DNA of 53,242 nucleotides from Pleurocapsales cyanobacterium LEGE 10410 (GTDB taxonomy: Bacteria; Cyanobacteriota; Cyanobacteriia; Cyanobacteriales; Xenococcaceae). Positions 1 to 8,434 of this stretch are shown here, piece by piece. The position numbers and the translations under genes are program-made. The notes under the pieces are model-generated. The model had not been told where the DNA came from. It saw nothing but the letters and a program-made list of their open reading frames with translations, and ran no database searches. Position 1 is the stretch's first letter; the number at the start of each line of letters is the position of its first letter. The stretch lies in assembly GCA_015207195.1 (NCBI GenBank), contig JADEXJ010000024.1:1-53242 (forward strand), written 5' to 3'.

Positions 1-27
1 GGATTGGGGATTGGGGACTGGGATAAG
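1..27. repeat. G-rich short tandem repeat at window edge
   Basis: The first bases are two to three imperfect copies of a seven-base unit (GGGGATT and variants). It resembles the short tandem heptamers seen elsewhere in this window. It is cut by the window edge, so its full length is unknown. Confidence 0.5.
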
Positions 28-93
28 TTTATCTGAATTTTAATCTCTTCAAGTCATATGGTTTCTATTTAGAATGACTATACCAACAATCTC

Positions 94-360
94 TTATTGG
101 TTACTTGTGTCAGATTTTGAATTTTGAAACATTTCATAGTAAGGAATATTGTTTTTAATTGCGTAGTCAGTTTTAGAAGAATAGAACTTGCCCTGGCGAT
201 CGTGAAATGCCCAGTTAGTCGGAAACTGAACGATCGCTCCCATAGTTAGGGGGACACCAGATTCTTTCAAAGTCTTGATGCGTCGATGCAGTGTACTTCT
301 TGATAGTCCCGTTTCTTCTATTAACTGGCGATAAGTGTATTTTTTACCATCAATCAACAT
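94..360 (-). CDS. Small helix-turn-helix protein
   Basis: The product has 88 residues. Residues 7-33 read as a helix-turn-helix (TYRQLIEETGLSRSTLHRRI), so it probably binds DNA. The remainder is basic and has no recognisable domain; I do not know the family. The gene is bracketed by two copies of the 26-bp dyad TGTGTCA-N12-TGACACA: one lies 25 bp upstream of its start (386-411) and one overlaps its last codons (106-131). That arrangement would suit autoregulation or a small mobile unit, but both ideas are inference. It may instead be a diverged fragment of a larger regulator. Confidence 0.5.
   Translation of the reverse strand: MLIDGKKYTYRQLIEETGLSRSTLHRRIKTLKESGVPLTMGAIVQFPTNWAFHDRQGKFYSSKTDYAIKNNIPYYEMFQNSKSDTSNQ
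106..131. repeat. 26-bp dyad element, copy 1 (imperfect)
   Basis: TGTGTCA, a 12-base spacer ending in TTT, then TGAAACA. One arm differs from the other three copies. It sits inside the 3' end of the small HTH gene and has the same orientation and spacing as copies at 386, 1913 and 4716. Confidence 0.6.
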
Positions 361-385
361 AGTATCTAGCTTGTTTTACCGCTAT

Positions 386-411
386 TGTGTCAGTAATTTA
401 ATTTTGACACA
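386..411. repeat. 26-bp dyad element, copy 2
   Basis: Perfect TGTGTCA-N12-TGACACA with an AT-only spacer apart from one G. It lies 25 bp upstream of the start of the leftward HTH gene, where an operator would be expected. Confidence 0.7.
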
Positions 412-558
412 CTTTTGGTTGACTGGCTTTTCAACGACGATCGGACGTTCGATTCAGATACTAAATCCTCAGAACCATGTTGATAGTTAGGTTACAAGAT
501 TGGGTACTCTTTAAATATAAAACACCAGTTTTTCAACTGACCCTCCTGATCAATCGTG

Positions 559-840
559 ATGTTGAGTAAAAATAACAAAAGAAACAATAATTTAACTACA
601 AAAATACAAAAGATTCCAATAAGCAAAAGAATTTATATCTACATATTTCTAATGGGAACAGTAGGTGCAGCAGTGGGTACGGTAGATGCTCAGATTACCA
701 TTAAAAAATGCCTGAATTCAGAAAATTGCTTCATCGCCAACATGGCAGAAAAAAGAATCAATCGAGTAGCTAACGGAATTTATGCGGGGATGGTTGTAGC
801 GAGTTTTTTAAGTTTTCCAGCAATATTTAGCGATAGTTAA
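559..840 (+). CDS. Small hypothetical membrane protein
   Basis: The product has about 93 residues and no family I recognise. A basic N-terminus is followed by a hydrophobic stretch at roughly residues 27-48, a loop with two cysteines (KKCLNSENC), and a second hydrophobic segment near the C-terminus. This predicts two membrane passes with a short loop that could be disulfide-bonded. I take the ATG at 559; a GTG lies directly before it and would add one residue. The gene stands alone between unrelated neighbours, and its existence rests on an open frame only. Confidence 0.4.
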   Translation: MLSKNNKRNNNLTTKIQKIPISKRIYIYIFLMGTVGAAVGTVDAQITIKKCLNSENCFIANMAEKRINRVANGIYAGMVVASFLSFPAIFSDS

Positions 841-1001
841 AATCAATTTTGACTATAATTAATTGACCATGAAGGCAATTGTTAATTCAATTTGAACTAG
901 CGATCGCCTTCACCAAGCTATAATGTGATTTAAATCCTATTAACTAAAGCCAATCTCCTCAATAATTAAGAAGAAAATCGAGTATTGAATTGGTAGTTGT
1001 T

Positions 1002-1895
1002 ATGAGTGTTAATTGGGACGAGATAATTAATGCAGGAATCAAAAAACTAGACTGGGAAGATTCTTGTGAGGTTGTGAATGAATGGACATCACTTTTAAAC
1101 GAAGATAGTGGGACATCGGCTGACTATTATTTTGCTCTAGGAATGTTTTCTTATCGGCAAAAAAGATACATGGAAGCGATAAAGCAATACACAAAAGCGA
1201 TCGATTGCGACTCCAGATATTACCAAGCCTATTTCTATCGCGGTACTTGCCATTGTGAGTCTGAAAGATACCAGCAGGGAATCAAAGACTATGCTAAAAC
1301 AATCGAGATTAAACCCGATTTTGCCGATGCCTACCGTTATCGAGGATTTATCCGTCAAGGCTTGGGAGATTTAGCAGGTGCGATCGCCGATTTTACCGAA
1401 GTAGTTCAACTAGAGCCAAATCGTGTAGATACCTACTATCATCGTGGCGCGACATATTCTTATCTGGGCGACTACAAAAGTGCCGTTGCAGACTTTAGTA
1501 AGACGATCGATTTTGGTGCGACGGCTGCCCGACATTACAATCGCGGTGTAATCTATTATCTAACCAAAGAATACGCTCTGGCGATCGCCGATCTCAATCG
1601 AGCTATTGAATTAGAACCACGATTTATCTCTGCTTATTTCAATCTGGGAAACGCATATTATCAGATATATGAGTTAGAGCAAGCTCACAATAGCTATCAG
1701 CAAGCAGTAAGACTGAAGCTTGAATTAGATCCTCAAGACGAACATGCTTACTATGCCAGGGGCATTTGCGCTTTAAATCATCAAAGATCGGCGGAAGGAA
1801 TTGAATATTTAAGACAGGCTACATTTATTTGCCGAGAAGTTAATAACCTTGCCCTAAATTTAAAAATTGCTTCAATTATGAAAAATTTAGCTTAA
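1002..1895 (+). CDS. TPR-repeat protein
   Basis: The 297-residue product is almost entirely tetratricopeptide repeats. I see about six to seven units from residue 35 to 275, with typical signatures such as YYFALGMFSYRQKRY, AYFYRGTCHCESERY and ADAYRYRGFIRQGLGDLAGA. TPR arrays are protein-protein interaction scaffolds; the partner cannot be read from the sequence. No signal peptide is visible, so it is probably cytoplasmic. The open frame extends to a TTG at 990, but ATG 1002 is the better start because it begins a normal soluble N-terminus (MSVNWDEI). A 26-bp dyad element follows 18 bp after the stop. Confidence 0.8.
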   Translation: MSVNWDEIINAGIKKLDWEDSCEVVNEWTSLLNEDSGTSADYYFALGMFSYRQKRYMEAIKQYTKAIDCDSRYYQAYFYRGTCHCESERYQQGIKDYAKTIEIKPDFADAYRYRGFIRQGLGDLAGAIADFTEVVQLEPNRVDTYYHRGATYSYLGDYKSAVADFSKTIDFGATAARHYNRGVIYYLTKEYALAIADLNRAIELEPRFISAYFNLGNAYYQIYELEQAHNSYQQAVRLKLELDPQDEHAYYARGICALNHQRSAEGIEYLRQATFICREVNNLALNLKIASIMKNLA

Positions 1896-1912
1896 AACCA
1901 ATCGGGTATATA

Positions 1913-1938
1913 TGTGTCATTATTTTACTTTTGACACA
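1913..1938. repeat. 26-bp dyad element, copy 3
   Basis: Perfect TGTGTCA-N12-TGACACA; the arms extend to nine perfectly paired bases (1911-1919 with 1932-1940). It sits just after the TPR gene. As RNA it could fold, but the stem is AT-rich and there is no U tract, so a classical terminator is unlikely. Confidence 0.7.
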
Positions 1939-2014
1939 TAAAATTGTCAGTTTGATTAGGCATACAGTGACGATTCGTAAAGCAAAGAGTCACAGGGATA
2001 ACATACCCTCATAA

Positions 2015-3463
2015 CTAAACTTCAATCATTAAGTTACCCATCATTCCCAAATCCTCATGATCTAAAATATGGCAGTGATAGACAGTTTTACCTGCAAAAT
2101 CATTAAAAGATATACGAATACGAACGGTTTCCCCTCTTTTTACTAGCACCGTATCTCGCCAAGCAGGCAGTGATTCAGCTTGACCGTTGCGACTGATAAC
2201 TTGAAAAGCGTTGCCGTGAACATGGAAGGGATGATCCATAACTCCCGTATTAATTAGCTCCCAGTCTTCTATAGCGTTGAGTTTTACTTGAGTATCAAGG
2301 CGATCGCCTTGATAAGATTCACCATTAATCAAAAAAGCCATCCCCACCGCGGGACTCATACCGTGATTAAGTTCAAAATATCTCACTATCTGGGGTTCAG
2401 GTAATGCAGAGATGGAGGCTAAACTAACTGGTAAAGCCAACGAACTAACAGCAGATTTATAGTTAATTGTTGCTAAAACCATAGGTCGATCTCGGTTATC
2501 CCTACCCATCATTCCTCTACCACTCATCATGCCCATATTGCCTCGGTCATAGGGTAAATTTAGTAAGCGATATTGCCCCGATTGCTTGTCTCTTTTTACT
2601 AAAACATCAGCTCGTTGTCCTGGTGTTAGCAGTAATTCATTGATTTCTATCGGCTCGTTCAAGGTATTACCATCAGTAGCAATCTGGTAAAAAGCATGGT
2701 CTTCTAACGCTAAACGATAAAAACGGGAGGGAGAAGCATTAAGAATGCGCAAGCGTAACAAACCGCTATCAGATAGCTCAAGAAGAGGGTTTGTTCTACC
2801 ATTTACCATTATTACATTGCCTTCTCGTCCCATCATTAGAGACATATGGGCAGAATCCGAACGTCTCCCGCGATTGTCCAGAGCAAAGTCTTGTAATACT
2901 AAAAACTCTTCTTGGGCTGCTTTAAGTTCGGGAGTTTCATCTAACTCGCCTCTTACGACAAATAAACCTGCTAATCCACCAAAAAGCTGTTCTGCTACTA
3001 ATCCATGTAGGTGAGGATGATACCAGAATGTACCCGATGGATGATTGACTGGGATTTGAAAATCGTAGATTAGTTTTTGACCTGGTTCTATTTTCAGGAA
3101 CACATTATCAGCATTACCTGTAATGGGAATATGTAACCCATGATAGTGAATATTAGTTGGTTGATTGAGGTTGTTAGTAAAATGAAGGCGAACTCTATCT
3201 CCAGGCTTAGCTTCCAAGCGCGGTGCGGGAATTTGCCCGTTGTAGGTTAAAAAGTATGCTTGTTTCCCACCTAAACTTACTAGACGTTCGCTGGCTTCCA
3301 AGTCTAGTTGTAGTAACCCATTGCTGCTTTGATATAAGGATGCAGAATCAACTGGTGCAGAAGTCACAGTTCTACCTGAAATATCTCGACGTAACCAACT
3401 ACCGACTAAAGCAGCACCAGCAGCACCCAAAGCAATAAACTGGCGACGGTTAAATTTAACCAT
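2015..3463 (-). CDS. Multicopper oxidase, Tat-exported, CueO-like
   Basis: A 482-residue three-domain multicopper oxidase, probably oxidising Cu(I) or phenolic substrates outside the cytoplasm. It has a twin-arginine leader (R6 R7, then a hydrophobic stretch to about 22). All copper ligands are present: H106/H108, H149/H151, H411/H414/H416, and the HCH-x3-H-x4-M block with C464 and axial M474. A methionine-rich insert at about 308-328 (NMGMMSGRGMMG) resembles the substrate-copper region of CueO. It is the second gene after the DUF411 protein, with a 30-bp gap, so the two are probably co-transcribed from the MerR-type promoter at 4096-4127. A laccase-like role on other substrates is possible. 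Confidence 0.9.
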   Translation of the reverse strand: MVKFNRRQFIALGAAGAALVGSWLRRDISGRTVTSAPVDSASLYQSSNGLLQLDLEASERLVSLGGKQAYFLTYNGQIPAPRLEAKPGDRVRLHFTNNLNQPTNIHYHGLHIPITGNADNVFLKIEPGQKLIYDFQIPVNHPSGTFWYHPHLHGLVAEQLFGGLAGLFVVRGELDETPELKAAQEEFLVLQDFALDNRGRRSDSAHMSLMMGREGNVIMVNGRTNPLLELSDSGLLRLRILNASPSRFYRLALEDHAFYQIATDGNTLNEPIEINELLLTPGQRADVLVKRDKQSGQYRLLNLPYDRGNMGMMSGRGMMGRDNRDRPMVLATINYKSAVSSLALPVSLASISALPEPQIVRYFELNHGMSPAVGMAFLINGESYQGDRLDTQVKLNAIEDWELINTGVMDHPFHVHGNAFQVISRNGQAESLPAWRDTVLVKRGETVRIRISFNDFAGKTVYHCHILDHEDLGMMGNLMIEV

Positions 3464-3493
3464 AATTAATTCGGTTAGAGAACCTGCAACAAT

Positions 3494-4054
3494 TCAATAA
3501 GATTGGTATTCTTTGTATACCGTTGTTTCTCCCTTGTCATTGAATGCTAATACTTGAAATGGCTGTTTAATATCTCGTGCTTCCATTCCTGGCGTACCTA
3601 TAGGCATTCCTGGCACTGTCAATCCAATCAGATCGTCTGGTTTTTGAGCTAAAAAACGTTTAATATCATCGGCAGGGATATGTCCTTCCATGACGTAGCC
3701 ATCGATGATAGTGGTATGACAAGAAGCTAGTTCTGCTGGAACATTATGCTCTTGCTTCAAGGCTTCCATTTCGTCGGTTTTAATATCTTCGATTTTAAAG
3801 CCATGTTTTTTGGCGTGTTCTACCCACACACCACAGCAACCACAAGAAGGACTCCGATACACAATCATTTCAGTTATTCCTGAGTAATTTGGTTCGGTTT
3901 CTTTATCCCAAGGGCTGACCAAGGTTGCTTGGCTAGTATTTTCATTTGCTACTGCGGTATTGTTATCTCTTGAAGCTGACGTGAGGTAGAAAGTTCCGCC
4001 AACAATACTAGCGATCGCGATCGAGACAATAGTTATTTTAGATAATTTTGACAT
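3494..4054 (-). CDS. DUF411 metal-binding protein
   Basis: The 186-residue product belongs to the DUF411 family, often found beside copper-resistance genes. An N-terminal hydrophobic segment (about residues 8-26) should export or anchor it. The family core starts at about residue 62 with SPSCGCCGVWVEH (C71, C73, C74) and continues with ASCHTTIIDGYVMEGHIP (C112, H113, H125) and two GM motifs at M150 and M157, all plausible copper ligands. It is the first gene of a two-gene leftward transcription unit with the multicopper oxidase. Its likely job is binding or delivering periplasmic copper, which is inferred from context. Confidence 0.85.
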   Translation of the reverse strand: MSKLSKITIVSIAIASIVGGTFYLTSASRDNNTAVANENTSQATLVSPWDKETEPNYSGITEMIVYRSPSCGCCGVWVEHAKKHGFKIEDIKTDEMEALKQEHNVPAELASCHTTIIDGYVMEGHIPADDIKRFLAQKPDDLIGLTVPGMPIGTPGMEARDIKQPFQVLAFNDKGETTVYKEYQSY

Positions 4055-4095
4055 TGTTAGTTCGTCTGATAGTTAATTTTTTGTATGGGACTACT

Positions 4096-4127
4096 ATCTT
4101 AGACTCTATAGTCTGGTGGAGAGTCAA
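4096..4127 (-). promoter_or_regulatory. MerR-family-type promoter of the copper cassette
   Basis: Read on the minus strand, TTGACT (-35, 4127-4122) and TAAGAT (-10, 4101-4096) are separated by 20 bp. That spacer carries the dyad GACTCT-N12-AGAGTC (4102-4107 with 4120-4125). An over-long spacer containing a dyad that overlaps the -35 is the hallmark of promoters twisted by MerR-family metal sensors such as CueR and ZntR. It lies 42 bp upstream of the DUF411 start. No merR-like gene occurs in the window, so the regulator would be encoded elsewhere. Confidence 0.6.
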
Positions 4128-4247
4128 GCTAACTAACGTTGATATGCAAGCTTAATGCTATCAATAGTCGATTTAATCCCGAATTCCTGCACCGTAAATT
4201 AAGATCGACTTAAACAAATAAATTTGTCTTCCATCTTCTAAAGCATT

Positions 4248-4715
4248 ATGGCATTACCCAGAATTAAAGTAGCCCAGGATAAAGCTGAATTAGTTCAAAA
4301 GCTATTAGAAGCGAAGGGAACAACAGGCACATTTCAAACCTATGCAGATATTATTGCCTTTGCTGCCAGTTTGGGGGCAAAATATCAAAAGCGATCGCCC
4401 TTAACTGAAATATCTCTCAATGAACCAGCACCAATTAGCTTGGAAGTATTTCTTTCTCGTGGCTACGATTATTTGATTAAGCTGATTGCGATCGCCGAAA
4501 CTCAAGATATTAAAGTTTTATCCACCGAAGATCCAGCAGCAGAAGCCCAAAGAGTTTTAATTTTTGAAGAATATGCCAACGGCGGTTTAGAAAAGCTGAG
4601 AAATGAATTGAGGGGGGCAGTCGATTATACAGAAAGATTGGTTTTGATTTTAAACGCCGAAAGATTTGCTACTGAACCCGAATCTGAAGAATTCGATCTG
4701 AGCAGATTTTTATAA
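4248..4715 (+). CDS. Protein resembling Dnd system-associated protein 4
   Basis: A 155-residue soluble protein. The layout matches what I recall of the family named dnd system-associated protein 4, which is linked to DNA phosphorothioation loci: an N-terminal RIKVAQDKAELVQKL, then TYADIIAFAASLGAKY, then EYANGGLEKLRNEL. Its biochemical role is unknown. No dndA-E or restriction genes are visible nearby, so it would be an orphan here. The next gene on the same strand is an ABC-class ATPase 140 bp away. One 26-bp dyad element starts immediately after its stop codon. Family assignment is from memory of motifs only. Confidence 0.55.
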   Translation: MALPRIKVAQDKAELVQKLLEAKGTTGTFQTYADIIAFAASLGAKYQKRSPLTEISLNEPAPISLEVFLSRGYDYLIKLIAIAETQDIKVLSTEDPAAEAQRVLIFEEYANGGLEKLRNELRGAVDYTERLVLILNAERFATEPESEEFDLSRFL

Positions 4716-4741
4716 TGTATCATTAATTTATTTTTGACACA
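4716..4741. repeat. 26-bp dyad element, copy 4
   Basis: TGTATCA-N12-TGACACA, one base different from the perfect copies, beginning directly after the stop of the preceding gene. Pairing can extend outward (AATG with CATT). Confidence 0.65.
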
Positions 4742-4855
4742 TTATTTGGTATTAAATGTTACCAAACCCCCCCTAGATATTTCCTTTCAAGTCTCCAAGA
4801 GCATAATTTAGTCCGCATGATAGTCTATGTCTGTTGTTTGCCCACACAAATAATC

Positions 4856-6550
4856 ATGCGCGATCGCTCCAGTTTAAATTCCACACTACTTAAATTAGAT
4901 AATGCCAGCTATAAGGCATACAAAGATATCAGAGGCAGCTATCAGTTTGAGAACTTTAAGTTACTCATCGATTATGTTCAAGGAGATCCTTTTGCTTCTC
5001 CCAGCCAATTACGGGCAGTAATTCCCCAGTCAATCGCCAATTTTCCAGCGCAGCTATACCAAACTAAGAGTAGGGAAATTGCTTTAAGAGATTATTTAGC
5101 CCGTCAGTTTGCGCGAATAGCCAATAAAGTCAAAAGTCATCGAGGTACGGGTAAAAGTGGCTTGATTGCGATCGCTCATGTCGGACAAGAAATTTTAGAA
5201 CGTACTGCGGTATTTATTAATGACAGAGAAATAGAAATCCGCTTTGTCGTAGGATTACCCGCCAGGGGACGAAGAATATTAGGTCGTCAAGCAGCAGAAA
5301 TGTTGTGTAAAGACATACCCGATATTGTTGCTACCTTACTATATAGCTCATTAGAGCCTTCAGCAATCCAGCAGCATGTAGAAACAGCAGAAGACGCAGA
5401 CTGGTTGCGCCAACAGTTAGAAAAAAACAATCTGGTGGCATTTATTGCCAATGGCGCAATCTTACCCCGTCGTAGTGGAATCGATCCTCGTCCTTTATTA
5501 GATGCTATCCCATTTCAATCTCCACCATCCTTGCAGGTAAAGTTAGACTGTCCCAATCGGGGAACAATAGAAGGCATGGGTATTCCTGCGGGAATTAGTC
5601 TGATCGTTGGTGGTGGCTATCATGGCAAGTCTACTCTACTTAGGGCTATCGAATTAGGAATATACAATCATCTTCCTGGGGATGGTAGAGAATATGTAGT
5701 TGCCAATCCCAATGGGGTGAAGATTCGCGCCGAAGATGGACGCTCTATTGTGGGGGTTGATATTTCCCCATTTATCAATCATCTACCCCAAGAACGTTCT
5801 ACTACCAAATTTGCTACGATTAACGCCAGCGGTAGCACTTCCCAAGCAGCAAATATTATTGAAGCCTTGGAGGCAGGGGCAAAATTACTATTAATCGATG
5901 AAGATACGTCGGCGACCAACTTTACTATACGCGATCGCAGGATGCAGGCATTAATCAGCAAAGACAAAGAACCGATTACGCCGTTTATCGACAAAGTGCG
6001 TCAGCTATATACCGACTATGGAGTATCGACGATCTTGGTAATGGGGGGAAGTGGAGATTATTTCGATGTGGCAGATCGAGTGATTGCTATGGAAAACTAT
6101 GTACCCCAAGACGTTACTGCCCAAGCCAAGGCGATCGCCCTACAATATGTCACGGCAAGAAATGCTGAGGGAGGAACAAATTTTGGTGCAATTAACAGCA
6201 GAATCCCGATCAAAGAGAGTATCGATCCTAGTCGGGGAAACAAAGAAGTAAAATTAACCTCTAGAGGAGTAGATGCGATCGCTTTTGGGACAGAAGATAT
6301 TGACCTTTCAGCGGTAGAGCAAATAGTCGATTCAGCACAGTTAAAGGCGATCGCCCAAGCAATTGTCTATGCCAAAACCTATATGGATCGACAGCTTACT
6401 ATCTCAGAAATTTTGCATCAGGTAGCCCAAGATCTCGCTACATCTGGTTTAGATACAATTACCAGCTATCCTCAAGGAGATTTAGCCTGGTTTCGCTCTT
6501 TAGAATTGGCAGCAGCCTTAAACAGATTGAGGAGTTTACAGATTCAGTAA
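4856..6550 (+). CDS. ATPase of the ABC class (PF09818/COG3044 type)
   Basis: The product has 564 residues from the start chosen here. The conserved N-terminal block SYKAYKDIRGSYQF is followed by QGDPFASPSQLR. The nucleotide-binding core has a Walker A variant GGGYHGKST, a signature-like SGSTSQ, and a Walker B LLLIDED. This matches the predicted soluble ABC-class ATPases, which have no membrane domain and whose cellular function is unknown. The open frame reaches an ATG at 4817, but that adds 13 poorly conserved residues (MIVYVCCLPTQII); ATG 4856 starts just before the family block. Neither start has a clear ribosome-binding site. Confidence 0.8.
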   Translation: MRDRSSLNSTLLKLDNASYKAYKDIRGSYQFENFKLLIDYVQGDPFASPSQLRAVIPQSIANFPAQLYQTKSREIALRDYLARQFARIANKVKSHRGTGKSGLIAIAHVGQEILERTAVFINDREIEIRFVVGLPARGRRILGRQAAEMLCKDIPDIVATLLYSSLEPSAIQQHVETAEDADWLRQQLEKNNLVAFIANGAILPRRSGIDPRPLLDAIPFQSPPSLQVKLDCPNRGTIEGMGIPAGISLIVGGGYHGKSTLLRAIELGIYNHLPGDGREYVVANPNGVKIRAEDGRSIVGVDISPFINHLPQERSTTKFATINASGSTSQAANIIEALEAGAKLLLIDEDTSATNFTIRDRRMQALISKDKEPITPFIDKVRQLYTDYGVSTILVMGGSGDYFDVADRVIAMENYVPQDVTAQAKAIALQYVTARNAEGGTNFGAINSRIPIKESIDPSRGNKEVKLTSRGVDAIAFGTEDIDLSAVEQIVDSAQLKAIAQAIVYAKTYMDRQLTISEILHQVAQDLATSGLDTITSYPQGDLAWFRSLELAAALNRLRSLQIQ

Positions 6551-6972
6551 GAAATAGAGAATATAAATTCTGGATAAACAGTAAATAATTTTTTGGCAAA
6601 ATGCTATCGTATGTCAACCAGCTTGCTCTTAGAGTAAGTAAAATTATCTACTATATTCGTTTTTTTTACTTGAGTCTGATAATTACAATAATGCCAAGTC
6701 ACAGATTAAAGTTGTATTCTCAATCAGCAATTACAAGTTGTTTAGTCTGGATATATTTTGGTCTTGGTTAATTATCTTGAATATATTACTAACAAACTCA
6801 TCTAGCCAGAGTATTAAATTATAGAGAAACTACAACCTTGGAGCAGAATTTTTAACTAGCAATAAATATCAAAATTGACCAATAGTCAGAGAATAATCAT
6901 TAAGCTATTACAAGATAAATAATAAAGTCTCTCGCCAGAATTATAAAAACAATCACTAAAAACTGAATAATT
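6551..6972. other. Intergenic, AT-rich, no gene seen
   Basis: A 422-bp spacer without a convincing coding frame, separating the ABC-class ATPase from the ExbB-like module. It probably contains the promoter of the module, but I see no clear -35/-10 pair or terminator hairpin. Confidence 0.5.
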
Positions 6973-8403
6973 ATGAGCAAACTTAACCTTAGACCCCAAA
7001 AAGCCCGTTTACGAAATTCCCAACGCCAAGAGTTAGAAGTAGATCCTTTGCTGCTTTTGCTACTAGCAACTGGGATTTTTATCCTTACCTATGCGGTAAT
7101 TGGGGTTGTGCCAGCATTTAGAGAATCCTATGTTGGAGTTTTGCTATTTGAAAGAGGATTTGTTCAACCTCTAGTAGTTGCTTTAGCTGCTTTAGTGATT
7201 GCCACGACGGTACTAAAATTCTTGCTGTTGAGAAAAGAACATGAAACTTTGAGTAAGATTTGGATTGCCGATCATATCCCCCTAGATCAGCCAGACTCTC
7301 ATGAAGTAGACTATTTTCAGCAGAGACTGATGAAGGATGGCAGCCTGATTGCTACTCGCTGTGGACGAATTATTCGAGCTTACATCAAAAGTGGCGATCG
7401 CACCACGGCTAACGAGTTTGCTTTAGATGATTCATCTTTCTATCTCAGTGCCTCCGAATCTTCCTATTCCTTTCCGCGTATTTTAGTTTGGGCAATTCCT
7501 CTGCTAGGATTTATCGGTACGGTTATCGGTATTAGTGGCGCTGTCAGTGGCTTCTCTGGTTTCTTAGAAAATTCAGGGGATGTCGAACAAATTAAAGAAG
7601 GTATCGGACAAGTTACCAGTAATCTGGGTTTGGCTTTTGACACTACCCTGTTGGCACTGTTTCTCAGCGTGCTAGTAATGATTCCTTTAGTCCTAGCCGA
7701 ACGTTACGAATCCAAGCTGCTGTTGGGTGTTGATATATTTATTAACGACAAACTTTTACCCCGACTTAAAAAGAAACAAGAACAGCTAGACATCGAGACG
7801 ATCGATCAAGCAGTAAATGGTGCAATCAAAGAACACTTTCCCGATCCACGAGACTTAATCGAACCCGCTCAAGACTACGCCAGACAAGCTGCTCAGAAGT
7901 TGTCCGAGGGATTTATCGCTGAAGTAAGTAAAATACAGGATATCAGTTCTCAAGTGGTCAATCAGGTTGGAGAAGTTAGACAACAGGCAGATCGCGATCG
8001 CCAGGAATTTTTAAACTTCTTTTCCCAGCAGCAACAGGCAAACCAAGAGCTAGTCGAGCAAATTAGATCGATTGTAGACGAGATTAGAAGCAAAAATATG
8101 GCAGCAGCCAAAGATCTCAACGCTCAAACACAGGGAATTAGCGAACAGCTAGAAAAAGCAGCTCAGATCTTAGAAAGCAGAGTTAGCTCTTTGGAAGTTG
8201 CTACCCAAAAAATGTCCGATTTCCAGCAAATACAGCAGGGTTTGGAACGAAGCTTCTCTTCTCTAGAAAAAACTGCTCAGCTAGAAAATGTTTTAACAGG
8301 AGTCAAAGACAACCTGTCTCAACTTCAACCGATCCTCAAACAACTCAATAAACCCCGTCGCATTACCCTAGTAGAACAGGATAACGGCAAAACCAGCTCA
8401 TAA
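6973..8403 (+). CDS. MotA/TolQ/ExbB-family channel with coiled-coil tail
   Basis: The 476-residue protein has four predicted membrane segments (about 25-48, 63-86, 168-195 and 215-242). The last two are the family core: PLLGFIGTVIGI with T183, and LGLAFDTTLLALF with T224/T225, matching the threonines that line the proton path in ExbB and TolQ. About 230 cytoplasmic residues follow (245-476), largely heptad-like and rich in Q, E and K, predicting a long coiled coil; ordinary ExbB and TolQ lack this. It likely forms the pentameric A part of an ion-driven motor together with the next two genes, which follow after 31 bp and 17 bp. What the motor drives is unknown. Confidence 0.85.
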   Translation: MSKLNLRPQKARLRNSQRQELEVDPLLLLLLATGIFILTYAVIGVVPAFRESYVGVLLFERGFVQPLVVALAALVIATTVLKFLLLRKEHETLSKIWIADHIPLDQPDSHEVDYFQQRLMKDGSLIATRCGRIIRAYIKSGDRTTANEFALDDSSFYLSASESSYSFPRILVWAIPLLGFIGTVIGISGAVSGFSGFLENSGDVEQIKEGIGQVTSNLGLAFDTTLLALFLSVLVMIPLVLAERYESKLLLGVDIFINDKLLPRLKKKQEQLDIETIDQAVNGAIKEHFPDPRDLIEPAQDYARQAAQKLSEGFIAEVSKIQDISSQVVNQVGEVRQQADRDRQEFLNFFSQQQQANQELVEQIRSIVDEIRSKNMAAAKDLNAQTQGISEQLEKAAQILESRVSSLEVATQKMSDFQQIQQGLERSFSSLEKTAQLENVLTGVKDNLSQLQPILKQLNKPRRITLVEQDNGKTSS

Positions 8404-8434
8404 CTTCTTAATCCTCTAGGCTTTTGACTTAACT

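Noticed and set aside
990-1001. TTG start extending the TPR protein
   Set aside because: It adds only a few hydrophobic residues before a normal ATG start at 1002.
4248-4715. Complete DNA phosphorothioation locus
   Set aside because: Only one possible associated protein is seen. No cysteine desulfurase, DndB-E or restriction genes are present.
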